NCBI GenBank assembly: GCA_947627185.1 | Contig: CANQVF010000001.1 | Coordinates: 1 to 35,403 of the forward strand | Direction: 5' to 3' | Length of the DNA stretch: 35,403 nucleotides | From: an uncultured Clostridia bacterium | Lineage (GTDB): Bacteria > Bacillota > Clostridia > TANB77 > CAG-508 | Part shown: positions 16,947 through 26,347 of the stretch, in pieces | How the letters are laid out: the number at the start of each line of letters is the position of its first letter | Numbering within the stretch: the stretch's first letter is position 1 | Position numbers and translations under genes: made by a program | Notes under the pieces: generated by a model | Database searches by the model: none | Told to the model about the DNA's origin: nothing | What the model saw: only the letters and a program-made list of their open reading frames with translations

Positions 16947-19900
16947 ATGAATAAATTGTATAATTTAACATATCCACAAAAATCAATATTATTAACAGAG
17001 CAATTTTATAAAAATACTCCAGTTAACAATATATGTGGATCAGCAATAATAAAAAATGTTGTAAATTTCGAAGTTTTAAAGGAAGCTATAAATCAAGTTA
17101 TAAAAGACAATGATGATTTACGTATACATTTATTTATGAAAAAAAATGACATTATGCAATATATAGTTGATTTTGAAAAAATTGACATTGAAATTATTGA
17201 ATTAGAAAATGAAGAAGAAATTGAAAATATAGAAAAAAGTTTAATGGAAAAAGTTTTTTCTATATTTGATTCAATGCTTTTTGAAATAAAAATATTTAGA
17301 TTTAAAGATAATACTGGTGGTTTTACAATTAATATTCATCATATAATTTCTGATGGCTGGAGTTTAGGACTATTTTGTCGTAAAATAATGAAAGCTTATT
17401 CAAATATAATGAATAATGTAGATGAAGAAAATTTAGTTAATGTATCTTATACTGAATATATACAAAAAGAAAATGAGTATATAGATAGTGATAAATTCGA
17501 AAAAGATAAAAAATATTGGAGTGAAGTATTTAAAGAAATTCCAACTCCAGCAATTTTACCAGTTGATACAATAGAAACCAATAGTAGAGTTTCTTCTATT
17601 GGTGAACGTTTGATGTTTTCAATCTCTAAATCAAAAATGAAATTGATACTTGAATTTTGTAGTAAAAATAAAGTATCACCATTTAATTTTCTTGTAGCAA
17701 TTTATTATATATATATATCTAAAATTTTAAATTTAAAAGACTTTACCATAGGTACTCCTATATTAAATAGATTGAATTTTAAAGAGAAAAATACTATCGG
17801 TATGTTTATTAATGTTGTACCTTTGCGTATTCAAATAGATACGCAAAGGTCTTTTGCATATTTTGTAAATTCTATTGCTGAAAATACTATTTCATCTCTT
17901 AGACATCAAAGATACCCATATAAATTAATTTTAGAGGATCTTAGAAAAAAGGATCCAAGTATTCCAAATTTATATAATATAGTATTATCATATCAAATAA
18001 CAAAAGCAAATAATGAAACAGAATATGATTATACAACAAGATGGGCATTTAATAATTCTGCAAGTGATGATTTAACAATACAATTTTATGATTTAGATGA
18101 GCAAGGAAGTTTAGATATTTCATATGATTTTAAAAAAATTAAATATTCTCGTAATTATATAAAAGAAATGCATTTTAGAATTATGGAAATAATGAATCAA
18201 GTTCTAGAAAATCCAGATATTTTATATGAAGATATTGATATAATCACACCTTCTGAAAAAGAAATGATTTTAAACGAGTTTAATTCCACAGAATTAGAAT
18301 ATGATAAAAATAAAACAGTAATAAAAAGTTTTAAAGAACAAGTTAAAGTAGCACCAAATAAAATAGCAGTAATTAGTAACGAAAAAGAAATAACATATAA
18401 AGAATTAGATGATAAATCTGATATTTTGGCTTCGTATTTAATTTCTAAAGGAGTAAATTATAAAGATATTATAGGTATTATGGTAAATAGGTCTTTAGAG
18501 ATGGCGATAGGCTTACTTGCAATACTGAAAGCAGGAGGAACATACTTGCCTATTGATCCAACTTATCCTAAAGATAGAATACAATATATGTTAGAAGACA
18601 GCAAAGCTAAACTTTTACTTGTAAATAAGAAGAATAATATAGATATAAATAAAATAGATATAAGTTTAAATAGTGATGTTTATAATTTTAAAAGTCAAAA
18701 AATTAATATTAAATTAAAACCAAATGATTTAATATATTTAATTTATACATCTGGTTCTACAGGTAAACCTAAAGGTGTAATGTTAACACATAAAAATATT
18801 ACAAACTTCTTATTAGGTGTAAAAAACATTATAGATTTTAATCCATCTAAAACTATGGTTTCAGTTACTACAATTTGTTTTGATATATTTGTACTTGAAT
18901 TTTGGGGAGCTTTAACATCTGGAATGACTTTAGTTTTAACAAATGAAATAGAGCAAAATAATCAAAAAAAATTGAATGAATTATGTTTAAAATATGATGT
19001 AAATATGATTCAAACAACACCTTCTAGATTTTTAAACTTAACACAAGATGAAGAAAATATCCAATTTATGAAGAAAATGACTGATATAATGGTAGGAGGA
19101 GAAAGCTTAACAGTAGCTTTATTAGATAAATTATTTTCTATTACGAAAGCAAATATTTATAACATGTATGGTCCTACTGAAACGGCTGTATGGTCTACTG
19201 TAAAGAAAATAACTTCTAAAGATAATATTACAATTGGCAGACCAATTGCAAATACAAAATGTTATATTTTAGATTCAAATAAAAAAATTCTACCTCCAAA
19301 TATTCCAGGTGAATTATATATTGGTGGAGATGGTGTATCAAATGGTTATTACAATAAAGAAGAATTAACTAGTGAAAAGTTTATAAAATCTCCATTTAAT
19401 AATAAAGATATATTATATAATACAAATGATTTAGCATATTTTAATAAAAATGGTGAAATTGTTCATTTAGGAAGAACTGATTTCCAAGTTAAAATTAGAG
19501 GATATAGAATTGAACTTGGAGAAATTGAAAATAAAATAATGGAGTTACCAGAAATTTCTAATGCTGTAGTTATTTCCGATAAAAATAATAAATATTTAAT
19601 ATGTTATTATGTTTCTAATCAGGAGATTGATGAAGAGCAAATTTCAAATTATTTATTAAAGGATTTACCAAATTATATGGTACCATCAGTTTTTTATAGA
19701 TTAGAAAAATTCCCTTTTACACCAAACGGAAAATTAGATAGAAAAAAATTACCTAAAATAAAACAAGAAGAAGATAATATAGAGTTAGCTAAAACAAGAA
19801 CTGAAAAATTGTTGTCTAAAATAATATCAGAAATTGTTGGGCAAGATGAAATAGATATAAATGCACCTTTTATATCTATAGGATTAGACTCTTTAGGAAT

Positions 19901-21236
19901 AATAGAGGCTCAAACTAAATTATTAAAATATAATTATATTTTAAATACACAAGTATTTTATAGATATCATAATATAAAAACATTAGCTGCTAATATAGAT
20001 AATAATGTTTATACATATAAAGAACATGATGCTCAAGTTCCAATCCAATTTAGACATAAATATGATGAGATATTATCTAAAATTCAAAATAAAACATTTA
20101 AAGAAGATATATTAGGAAATGTATTTTTAACAGGTGCAAATGGTTTTATAGGTATACATATTTTAAATGAATTATTAAAAACAACAGATATAAAAGTTTA
20201 TTGTTTAGTAAGAGGCTCTTCAATAGAAATAGCAAATAATCGTTTAATAGATAAATATAAATTTTATTTTAATGAAGATATTACTGATTTAATAAATGAT
20301 AGAATATTTATTTTTAATGGCGCTATTAATAAAAAAGATATAGGATTAACAAAAACTAATTTAAAAAATATAACTGAAAATATAACTACAATAATTCATA
20401 CAGCAGCTAAAGTACAACATTATGGAGATTTTGATGAGTTCTATCAAATAAATACTTTAGGAACAAAAAATATTGCTGAATTTGCATTTGAGAATAAAAA
20501 ACGATTAATACATATTTCTTCAATTAGTGTTTCTGGAAATTATTTGGTAAAACAAGATAATAGACAATTAGAATTTACTGAAAATAATTTATATATTGGT
20601 CAAAAATATACAGATAATGTTTATGTAAATACTAAATTTGAAGCAGAAAAAGAAGTTTTAAATTTAATGGAAAAAGGTTTAGTTGCACAAATACATAGAA
20701 TTGGAATTTTAGCAGGTAGATTTTCTGATGGTGTTTTTCAACAAAATATTGGAGATAATGCTTTTTATAGTAGAATAAAATCTATAACTCTTATTGGATG
20801 TGTATCAGAAGAAATACTTGATCAAAAAATAGAATTTACACCTGTAGATATTTGTACAAAATCAATTGTGTCACTTGCCAAAAATAATATTTGTGATAAT
20901 AAAATATTTCATTTATACAATCATAATTTTATTGAAATTAGAGATGTAATAGAAATTTTAAAATCATATGGAGTAAAAATTGATATATTATCAAAAAAAG
21001 ATTTTAATAATAGATTAATAGAATTTTCAGAAAGGAACAAAGCTATTTTATTAGGAATTATTAATGATATAGATAGTTCAGAAAATTCTATGTACATTAA
21101 TTATAATTATAGTGTAAATATAAAATCTGAATATACTCAAAAATATTTACACTTATTAAAAAGTGATTGGAATGAAACAAATAAAACATATATTAAAAAA
21201 TTAGTTAATTATATGAGAGAGGTTAGGTTTATATAA
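16947..21236 (+). CDS. One-module non-ribosomal peptide synthetase with terminal reductase (C-A-T-R)
   Basis: A 1429-residue enzyme that should join an acyl or aminoacyl donor to one amino acid and release it reductively as an aldehyde or alcohol. Domains in order: condensation (about 1-430, HHIISDG near 130); adenylation (about 460-930, LIYTSGSTGKPKGV near 598, NMYGPTE near 739, NGKLDRKKLP near 926); carrier (about 940-1020, phosphopantetheine Ser in GLDSLG near 978); NAD(P)-dependent thioester reductase (about 1055-1429, LTGANGFIGIHIL, SSISVSG, Tyr/Lys in YVNTK near 1226). By-eye alignment gives specificity residues D-I-L-Q-M-G-M-V-W-K, close to the known glycine code DILQLGLIWK. The usual YRTGDL is YNTNDL. 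The donor substrate is unknown. It is followed after 4 bases by the histidine kinase. Confidence 0.92.
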   Translation: MNKLYNLTYPQKSILLTEQFYKNTPVNNICGSAIIKNVVNFEVLKEAINQVIKDNDDLRIHLFMKKNDIMQYIVDFEKIDIEIIELENEEEIENIEKSLMEKVFSIFDSMLFEIKIFRFKDNTGGFTINIHHIISDGWSLGLFCRKIMKAYSNIMNNVDEENLVNVSYTEYIQKENEYIDSDKFEKDKKYWSEVFKEIPTPAILPVDTIETNSRVSSIGERLMFSISKSKMKLILEFCSKNKVSPFNFLVAIYYIYISKILNLKDFTIGTPILNRLNFKEKNTIGMFINVVPLRIQIDTQRSFAYFVNSIAENTISSLRHQRYPYKLILEDLRKKDPSIPNLYNIVLSYQITKANNETEYDYTTRWAFNNSASDDLTIQFYDLDEQGSLDISYDFKKIKYSRNYIKEMHFRIMEIMNQVLENPDILYEDIDIITPSEKEMILNEFNSTELEYDKNKTVIKSFKEQVKVAPNKIAVISNEKEITYKELDDKSDILASYLISKGVNYKDIIGIMVNRSLEMAIGLLAILKAGGTYLPIDPTYPKDRIQYMLEDSKAKLLLVNKKNNIDINKIDISLNSDVYNFKSQKINIKLKPNDLIYLIYTSGSTGKPKGVMLTHKNITNFLLGVKNIIDFNPSKTMVSVTTICFDIFVLEFWGALTSGMTLVLTNEIEQNNQKKLNELCLKYDVNMIQTTPSRFLNLTQDEENIQFMKKMTDIMVGGESLTVALLDKLFSITKANIYNMYGPTETAVWSTVKKITSKDNITIGRPIANTKCYILDSNKKILPPNIPGELYIGGDGVSNGYYNKEELTSEKFIKSPFNNKDILYNTNDLAYFNKNGEIVHLGRTDFQVKIRGYRIELGEIENKIMELPEISNAVVISDKNNKYLICYYVSNQEIDEEQISNYLLKDLPNYMVPSVFYRLEKFPFTPNGKLDRKKLPKIKQEEDNIELAKTRTEKLLSKIISEIVGQDEIDINAPFISIGLDSLGIIEAQTKLLKYNYILNTQVFYRYHNIKTLAANIDNNVYTYKEHDAQVPIQFRHKYDEILSKIQNKTFKEDILGNVFLTGANGFIGIHILNELLKTTDIKVYCLVRGSSIEIANNRLIDKYKFYFNEDITDLINDRIFIFNGAINKKDIGLTKTNLKNITENITTIIHTAAKVQHYGDFDEFYQINTLGTKNIAEFAFENKKRLIHISSISVSGNYLVKQDNRQLEFTENNLYIGQKYTDNVYVNTKFEAEKEVLNLMEKGLVAQIHRIGILAGRFSDGVFQQNIGDNAFYSRIKSITLIGCVSEEILDQKIEFTPVDICTKSIVSLAKNNICDNKIFHLYNHNFIEIRDVIEILKSYGVKIDILSKKDFNNRLIEFSERNKAILLGIINDIDSSENSMYINYNYSVNIKSEYTQKYLHLLKSDWNETNKTYIKKLVNYMREVRFI
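17819..17850 (+). repeat. Perfect 12-bp hairpin inside the NRPS condensation domain
   Basis: ACCTTTGCGTAT (17819-17830) and ATACGCAAAGGT (17839-17850) are exact reverse complements around an 8-base loop, followed by CTTTTGC. It lies in codons for PLRIQIDTQRS. The arms have more G+C than the surrounding gene. It may be chance, an RNA structure affecting transcription or translation, or a protein-binding site. Confidence 0.6.
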
Positions 21237-21240
21237 ATTA

Positions 21241-23257
21241 ATGAAAGAAAAACGAAAGAAAAGTATAATAAATAATACTGCACCAAGCACTATAATTTCA
21301 TTTAGGTATGCTATAATTGCTTTAATAATTGCTTTAATTTTAATGTTTATAATACCTAAAGTTTTAAATTATGGTCCAGATTCAATAAATACACCATTTG
21401 ATATTCAAATGTCATATATATCTTATACTATGCAATTTTTAATATTGATAATAGCTAGTATTTTATTAATAGTTGTAATCACAAAAATATTATTAAGAGA
21501 CATAGATAAATGGTATAGATTATCAGAAGAAGATAAATATAAAAATATTGAGTTATTAAAGAAAATAAGAAAGAAATGTTTTAATTTACCATATTTTTTC
21601 TTTACAGTTGAAGTTTTTGCACCACCTGCAATTGCATTTTTTGTTCTTTCAATAACTGGTAGTCATTCAGTAATAATGATTGCTAAAATAATTGTATTAC
21701 TAACATCATTTACAGCATTATTAGCCGTAGTATCATTTATTTTTTCAAAAGAACTATATAATGAAATTTTAACTAAAACTTATGTAGAAGGCTTTGATAT
21801 AGGAATGAAAATTGGAATGAGAAGAACAATGGCAATTGTTGTTTTTCCTACATTTTTAGCAGCTATATTACTTACAGCATTAATAGGTTATTCTGCAAGT
21901 GTAATAGAACAAGAAAATATATTATTTAATATTAATAATAAATTATTATTGAATACTTTTGATAAAGAAAAAATTTATACAGAAGATGAAATATACGAAT
22001 TAGCTAAAAATATAGAATTATATAAAAATACAGATACAATATTTATATTATCAGAAGATAATGTTGATATTGTAAAAGGAGAAAATAAAGTTAGCTATTT
22101 TGTAACAGAGTATATTAAACAAATAGCAGATAAGCATGATGGAAGAATTTATGATAGCTATGGAGTAGATACACAAGGAAGTTCTATAAAATTAAAAACA
22201 TCAGATAATAAAATATATTATGTTGGAATTATATATGACATTGTTTCTTCAATGGCTGGTAGATTTTTAACAATAACATCAATATTTGTTACAATTATTA
22301 CTGGTATAGTAATATATATTTATGGAACAGCACTTTCAAAAAGTTTGCATCAAATATATCAAGGATTTAGAAATATTTGTAATAATTCAGATAAAACAAC
22401 ATTGTTACCAGTTGTTTCAAATGATGAAATTGGTGATTTAGTAATGGCATTTAATGATATACAAAAATTAAATAATAATCAAATTCAAGATATTCAAAAC
22501 AAACAAAATATGTTGATAGAAAGAGAAAGATTAGCATCATTAGGACAGATGGTAGGTCGGAATAGCACATAGTTTAAAAACACCAATATTTTCAATTTCT
22601 GGAGGAATAGAGGGACTTAATGATTTAGTAAAAGAATTTGATGAATCTATAGAAGATCCAAATGTTAATGATAAAGACATGCATGAAATTGCAAATGATA
22701 TGAAAGTATGGTTGGAAAAAATTAGAACACATTTATCATATATGTCTGAAGTAATTACAACAGTAAAAGGACAAGCAGTTACTCTTTCTGGTGATGACAC
22801 TGTAGAATTTACAATAAAAGAATTATTTAGTCATACAAATGTTTTAATGAAACATGAATTACAAAGTGCTTTGGTAACACTAAATATTGAAAACAATGTA
22901 AGTGATGATATTATTTTAAAAGGAAATATTAATAGTTTAGTTCAGGTTTTAAATAATTTAATTTCAAATGCTATTCAAGCATATAATAAAGAACCAAATA
23001 AAGCTATAGATTTAAAATCTTGGATAGAAAATGAAAATATTGTAATTTCTATAAGAGATTATGGAAATGGTTTACCAGAATCAGTTAAAAGTAAAATTTT
23101 TAAAGAAATGATTACTACTAAAGGAAAAGAAGGAACAGGTCTTGGAATATTTATGTCTTATTCTATGATTAAGGCAAAATTTAATGGTGATATGAAATAT
23201 GAAACTTCTAAAGCTGGAACAGAATTTAAAATATATTTACCAATGAAAAATACTTAA
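21241..23257 (+). CDS. Membrane sensor histidine kinase, needing a +1 frameshift at 22558
   Basis: The first frame (21241-22557, 439 codons) encodes about five membrane helices (near 22-40, 62-84, 118-138, 145-168, 195-217), an extracytoplasmic region of about 115 residues, a sixth helix near 340-362, a HAMP-like linker and the beginning of the H-box, ERLASLGQMVG. One extra C at 22558 leads to a stop 3 codons after CGG. Passing it gives GIAHSLKTPIFSISGG (His 443), then NNLISNAIQAYN, IRDYGNGLPE and GTGLGIFMSYS, the ATP-binding domain. Joined length is 671 residues. The second half is intact, with no further damage. It begins 4 bases after the NRPS stop and is followed by a receiver/HD-GYP gene, its likely partner. 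The signal sensed is unknown. Confidence 0.85.
22555..22561 (+). other. +1 frameshift site in the histidine kinase (GGT C GGA)
   Basis: The upstream frame reads GTA GGT CGG AAT AGC ACA TAG; the functional frame reads GTA GGT, then GGA ATA GCA CAT after passing C22558. The six bases GTCGGA are shared with the recG site, and in both the upstream-frame codon at the shift is CGG and the resumed codon is GGA (Gly). Confidence 0.6.
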
Positions 23258-23287
23258 AATTTATAAGTAATAGTAGGAGGTTTAGGT

Positions 23288-24343
23288 GTGAGACGTTTAT
23301 CAAATGAATCTAAAAATGAAAAAGAATATAAAATAATTGCTGTTGATGATGAAATTGGAATTATTGATTCTTTATCAATTTTTCTAAAACATTCTGGATA
23401 CAAATTAGTTGGTTGTACAGATCCTTATGAAGCTATAGAAAAAGTAAAAAATGAACATTTTGATTTAATGTTACTTGATTTTATGATGTCACCAATACAT
23501 GGGGATACAGTTGTAGAAGAGATTAGAAAATTTAATCAAGAATTATATATTATATTACTTACAGGTCATAAAGATATTGTGCCACCATTAGAAACAATAA
23601 AAAAATTATCTATTCAAGCATATTGCGAAAAAGAAGATAAATTTGACCAATTATTATTACTTATAGAATCTGCTTTTAAATCAATAGATCAATTGCAATT
23701 AATTAAAAAAATGAATATAGAATTAAAAGAATCTAATAAAAAGCTTGAAAATGCCTATTTAGAAACTATAAAATTATTAAGATATACAGTAGAGGCAAAA
23801 GATAGTTATACTCGAGGACATTCAGATAGAGTTTCAGCATATTCAGTTTTAATTGGTGAAGAATTAGGACTTTATGATAAAGATTTAACTACATTAAGAA
23901 TAGGTGGATTATTTCATGATATTGGAAAAATTGGAATACCAGATTCAATTTTATTAAAACCTTCTAAATTAACAGAAGAAGAATATAATGAAATAAAAAA
24001 GCATCCATCAATTGGAAAACAAATAATAGCAAATGCATCAATATTTAGAGATATAATACCTATAATTACATATCATCATGAAAAATATGATGGAAGTGGT
24101 TATCCTCATGGATTAAAAGGAAAAGAAATACCTTTCTTAGCTAGAATTGTTGCAGTAGCAGATGCTTTTGATGCAATGACTTCTAGACGTTCTTATAGAG
24201 AAGAGTTGGATTTAGAAGAAGTTAAAAAAACTATTAATAATTATAAAGGAACACAATTTGATCCTGAAGTTGCAAATGCTTTTACTAATATATTAAATAA
24301 TAAATTCGATAAAATAATAGAAATAAAAACTAAATATCCTTAA
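23288..24343 (+). CDS. Response regulator with HD-GYP output domain
   Basis: A 351-residue protein. An N-terminal receiver domain has the acidic pair VDDE (residues 20-21) and phospho-acceptor Asp 64 in LMLLDFMM. A short coiled linker (about 135-160) leads to an HD-GYP domain with GLFHDIGKIG, HHEKYDGSGYP and VADAFDAMTSRRSYR, the full metal and GYP signatures. HD-GYP proteins hydrolyse cyclic di-GMP or related dinucleotides, so phosphorylation by the upstream kinase probably controls second-messenger breakdown. The GTG start at 23288 is supported by AGGAGG 7 bases upstream. It is 30 bases after the kinase gene and completes the NRPS-kinase-regulator group. Confidence 0.9.
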   Translation: MRRLSNESKNEKEYKIIAVDDEIGIIDSLSIFLKHSGYKLVGCTDPYEAIEKVKNEHFDLMLLDFMMSPIHGDTVVEEIRKFNQELYIILLTGHKDIVPPLETIKKLSIQAYCEKEDKFDQLLLLIESAFKSIDQLQLIKKMNIELKESNKKLENAYLETIKLLRYTVEAKDSYTRGHSDRVSAYSVLIGEELGLYDKDLTTLRIGGLFHDIGKIGIPDSILLKPSKLTEEEYNEIKKHPSIGKQIIANASIFRDIIPIITYHHEKYDGSGYPHGLKGKEIPFLARIVAVADAFDAMTSRRSYREELDLEEVKKTINNYKGTQFDPEVANAFTNILNNKFDKIIEIKTKYP

Positions 24344-24357
24344 AAATAAAATAAAAA

Positions 24358-24386
24358 TGGACAAAATTAATAAAATGTGCTATAAT
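24358..24386 (+). promoter_or_regulatory. Promoter for yebC
   Basis: TGGACA (24358-24363), a 17-base spacer ending in TGC, then TATAAT (24381-24386), an extended -10 promoter about 40 bases before yebC. Confidence 0.75.
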
Positions 24387-24427
24387 TTAAAAGCTTAAAA
24401 TAATAAAATTTAAAGGGGGAAAGAGCT

Positions 24428-25153
24428 ATGTCAGGACATTCAAAATGGCATAATATACAAGCAAAAAAAGGAAAAGCTGATGCTGCAAGAGGAAAAATAT
24501 TTACAAAATTGGGAAGAGAATTATTAATAGCAGTAAAACAAGGTGGACCTGACCCAGCAGGAAATTCTAAATTAAAAGATGTTATTGCTAAATGTAAAGC
24601 AAATAATATGCCAAACGATACAATTAATAATGCTATAAAAAAAGCTTCTGGAGCTGGAAGTAATGAGTCTTATGATGAAATAACTTATGAAGGATATGGA
24701 CCAAGTGGAGTAGCAGTAATTGTAAATGCTTCTACAAATAATAAAAATAGAACAGCAGCAGATGTAAGACACGTATTTGATAAGGCTGGAGGAAACTTAG
24801 GAACAACAGGTTGTGTATCATATATGTTTGAAAAAAAAGGAGTTATTGTTATAGAAAAAGCAGAATGCAAATTATCTGAGGATGATTTAATGATGCTTGC
24901 AATTGAAGCTGGTGCAGAAGATTTTTCTTCTGAGGAAGAAGTATATGAAATAACAACTGCTCCAACAGATTTTACAGCTGTAACTGAAGAATTATCTAAA
25001 AATAATATAACATTCTTAGAAGCCGGAGTTCAAATGGTACCAAATACTTATGTATCACTAGATGAAAATCATGCTGAAAAAATGCAAAGATTAATAGATA
25101 ATTTGGAAGATTTAGATGATGTATTGGAAGTTTTCCACAATTGGGAAGAATAA
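24428..25153 (+). CDS. yebC: YebC/PmpR/TACO1-family protein
   Basis: A 241-residue conserved cytoplasmic protein. The N-terminus [20 protein letters not shown] with [12 protein letters not shown] is the family hallmark, followed by [11 protein letters not shown] and [13 protein letters not shown] near residue 85. It was long annotated as a transcriptional regulator; recent work on the family supports a translation role at difficult sequences such as proline runs (from memory). It has an AAAGGGGG ribosome binding site, its own promoter and a terminator, so it looks monocistronic. Confidence 0.93.
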   Translation: MSGHSKWHNIQAKKGKADAARGKIFTKLGRELLIAVKQGGPDPAGNSKLKDVIAKCKANNMPNDTINNAIKKASGAGSNESYDEITYEGYGPSGVAVIVNASTNNKNRTAADVRHVFDKAGGNLGTTGCVSYMFEKKGVIVIEKAECKLSEDDLMMLAIEAGAEDFSSEEEVYEITTAPTDFTAVTEELSKNNITFLEAGVQMVPNTYVSLDENHAEKMQRLIDNLEDLDDVLEVFHNWEE

Positions 25154-25185
25154 TTTTATTGTAAAATTTAATTATATTAAAATAT

Positions 25186-25220
25186 AAAACTTGTTAAATT
25201 TTTATTTAACAAGTTTTTTT
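25186..25220 (+). terminator. Terminator after yebC
   Basis: AAAACTTGTTAAAT (25186-25199) pairs with ATTTAACAAGTTTT (25204-25217), a 14-bp stem with a 4-base loop and a T tail. Confidence 0.9.
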
Positions 25221-25263
25221 ATATATAGTAGCATTTTTATATAAAAAACACATTCCAAAATTT

Positions 25264-25293
25264 TGCATAAAAAAATTTAAATGTAAGAAAATA
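25264..25293 (+). promoter_or_regulatory. Candidate sigma-G-type promoter for gpr
   Basis: TGCATA (25264-25269), a 17-base spacer and GAAAATA (25287-25293) resemble forespore sigma-G sites (about TGMATA and CATAATA) more than a housekeeping promoter. gpr is known to be forespore-expressed in Bacillus. The match in the -10 is partial. Confidence 0.4.
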
Positions 25294-25331
25294 TTAAATA
25301 GGTAAATTTGTTTGCAGAAAGGAGTTTTATT

Positions 25332-26210
25332 ATGTTTTTTAGAACTGATATGGCAGTTGAAAGAAGAGATTTATATAAAACTGCTAATAAATTAGAAGAT
25401 GAAATAAATGGAATAGAATGCGAGGAAGAGAAATTAGATGATATATCTATTACTAGAGTTAAAATTATAAATGAAGAAGGAGAAATAGCTTTAGATAAAA
25501 AAAGAGGTAATTATATAACAATAGATGTAAAAAAAATTAATAATATTACAACAGAAAAAGAACAAAAAATAATAGATATTTTTTCGAAGGAGTTAAAAGA
25601 AATTATAAAAAAACATGTAAATAGTAATGATGAAATTTTAATTGTAGGACTTGGAAACTTATATGCAACACCAGATTCTTTAGGTGCTAAAGTAGTCCAA
25701 AATATTGAAATAACAAGACATATTAAAATATATTTACCAGAAATAATTGATAAAAATACAAGAAGTGTTAGTGCTATAACTCCTGGTGTATTAGGAACTA
25801 CTGGAATAGAAACTGTTGAAATTGTAAAGGGAATTGTAGATAATATAAAACCTAAATTAGTGATTGCAATAGATAGTTTATGTTCAAAAAATATTGATAG
25901 GATAAATAAATCAATTCAAATTTCTGATACAGGAATTTCTCCAGGAGGAGGGGTTGGAAATAAAAGAACTGATTTATCTGAAGAAACTTTAGGAATACCA
26001 GTAATAAGTATAGGAGTACCAACAGTTTTGGATGCTGCAACAATTGTTTTAGATACTTTAAAAGTTTGTGATATAGAAATAAAAGAAGATGATATAATAA
26101 ATAAAATGAAATTAAATAATTTTAATTTTATAGTTACACCCAAAGAAATAGATACATTAATTGATAGCATAACAAATATAGTTTCAGAAGGAATAAATAA
26201 TAGTTTATAA
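25332..26210 (+). CDS. gpr: Spore germination protease Gpr
   Basis: Degrades the small acid-soluble proteins that coat spore DNA, early in germination. The 292-residue product has FFRTDMAVERRDLYK at the N-terminus, then LIVGLGNLYATPDSLG near residue 105, SVSAITPGVLGTTGIETVEI near 150, and VIAIDSLCSKNIDRINKS plus ISPGGGVGNKR near 180-210, all typical of Gpr (peptidase family A25). The start at ATG 25332 follows AAAGGAG by 7 bases; the frame is open to a TTG at 25308, but that lies before this ribosome binding site. The gene is strong evidence that the organism forms endospores. Confidence 0.92.
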   Translation: MFFRTDMAVERRDLYKTANKLEDEINGIECEEEKLDDISITRVKIINEEGEIALDKKRGNYITIDVKKINNITTEKEQKIIDIFSKELKEIIKKHVNSNDEILIVGLGNLYATPDSLGAKVVQNIEITRHIKIYLPEIIDKNTRSVSAITPGVLGTTGIETVEIVKGIVDNIKPKLVIAIDSLCSKNIDRINKSIQISDTGISPGGGVGNKRTDLSEETLGIPVISIGVPTVLDAATIVLDTLKVCDIEIKEDDIINKMKLNNFNFIVTPKEIDTLIDSITNIVSEGINNSL

Positions 26211-26291
26211 AAGATAAAAATATTTTAAAATAAAAAATAAAAATAAATTAGTAGAATAAATAAAAAACTATTAATTAAATAAAAAAATTGC

Positions 26292-26320
26292 TTGTCTTTT
26301 TTGTTATTATAAGTTATGAT
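26292..26320 (+). promoter_or_regulatory. Candidate promoter of the anchored protein gene
   Basis: TTGTCT (26292-26297), a 17-base spacer and TATGAT (26315-26320), 28 bases before the ATG at 26348. Confidence 0.5.
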
Positions 26321-26347
26321 ATTTATAATAGTAAAGGAGATAAGAAT

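Noticed and set aside
10836..22561. Ordinary pseudogenes as the full explanation of both frameshifts
   Set aside because: Not excluded, but set aside: both have one lesion, the same GTCGGA context, and no erosion on either side. Read-level evidence is needed.
22679..23257. Independent ATPase-only gene starting at ATG 22679
   Set aside because: The same frame is open upstream through GIAHSLKTPIF, the missing half of the kinase H-box, so it is the second part of one kinase.
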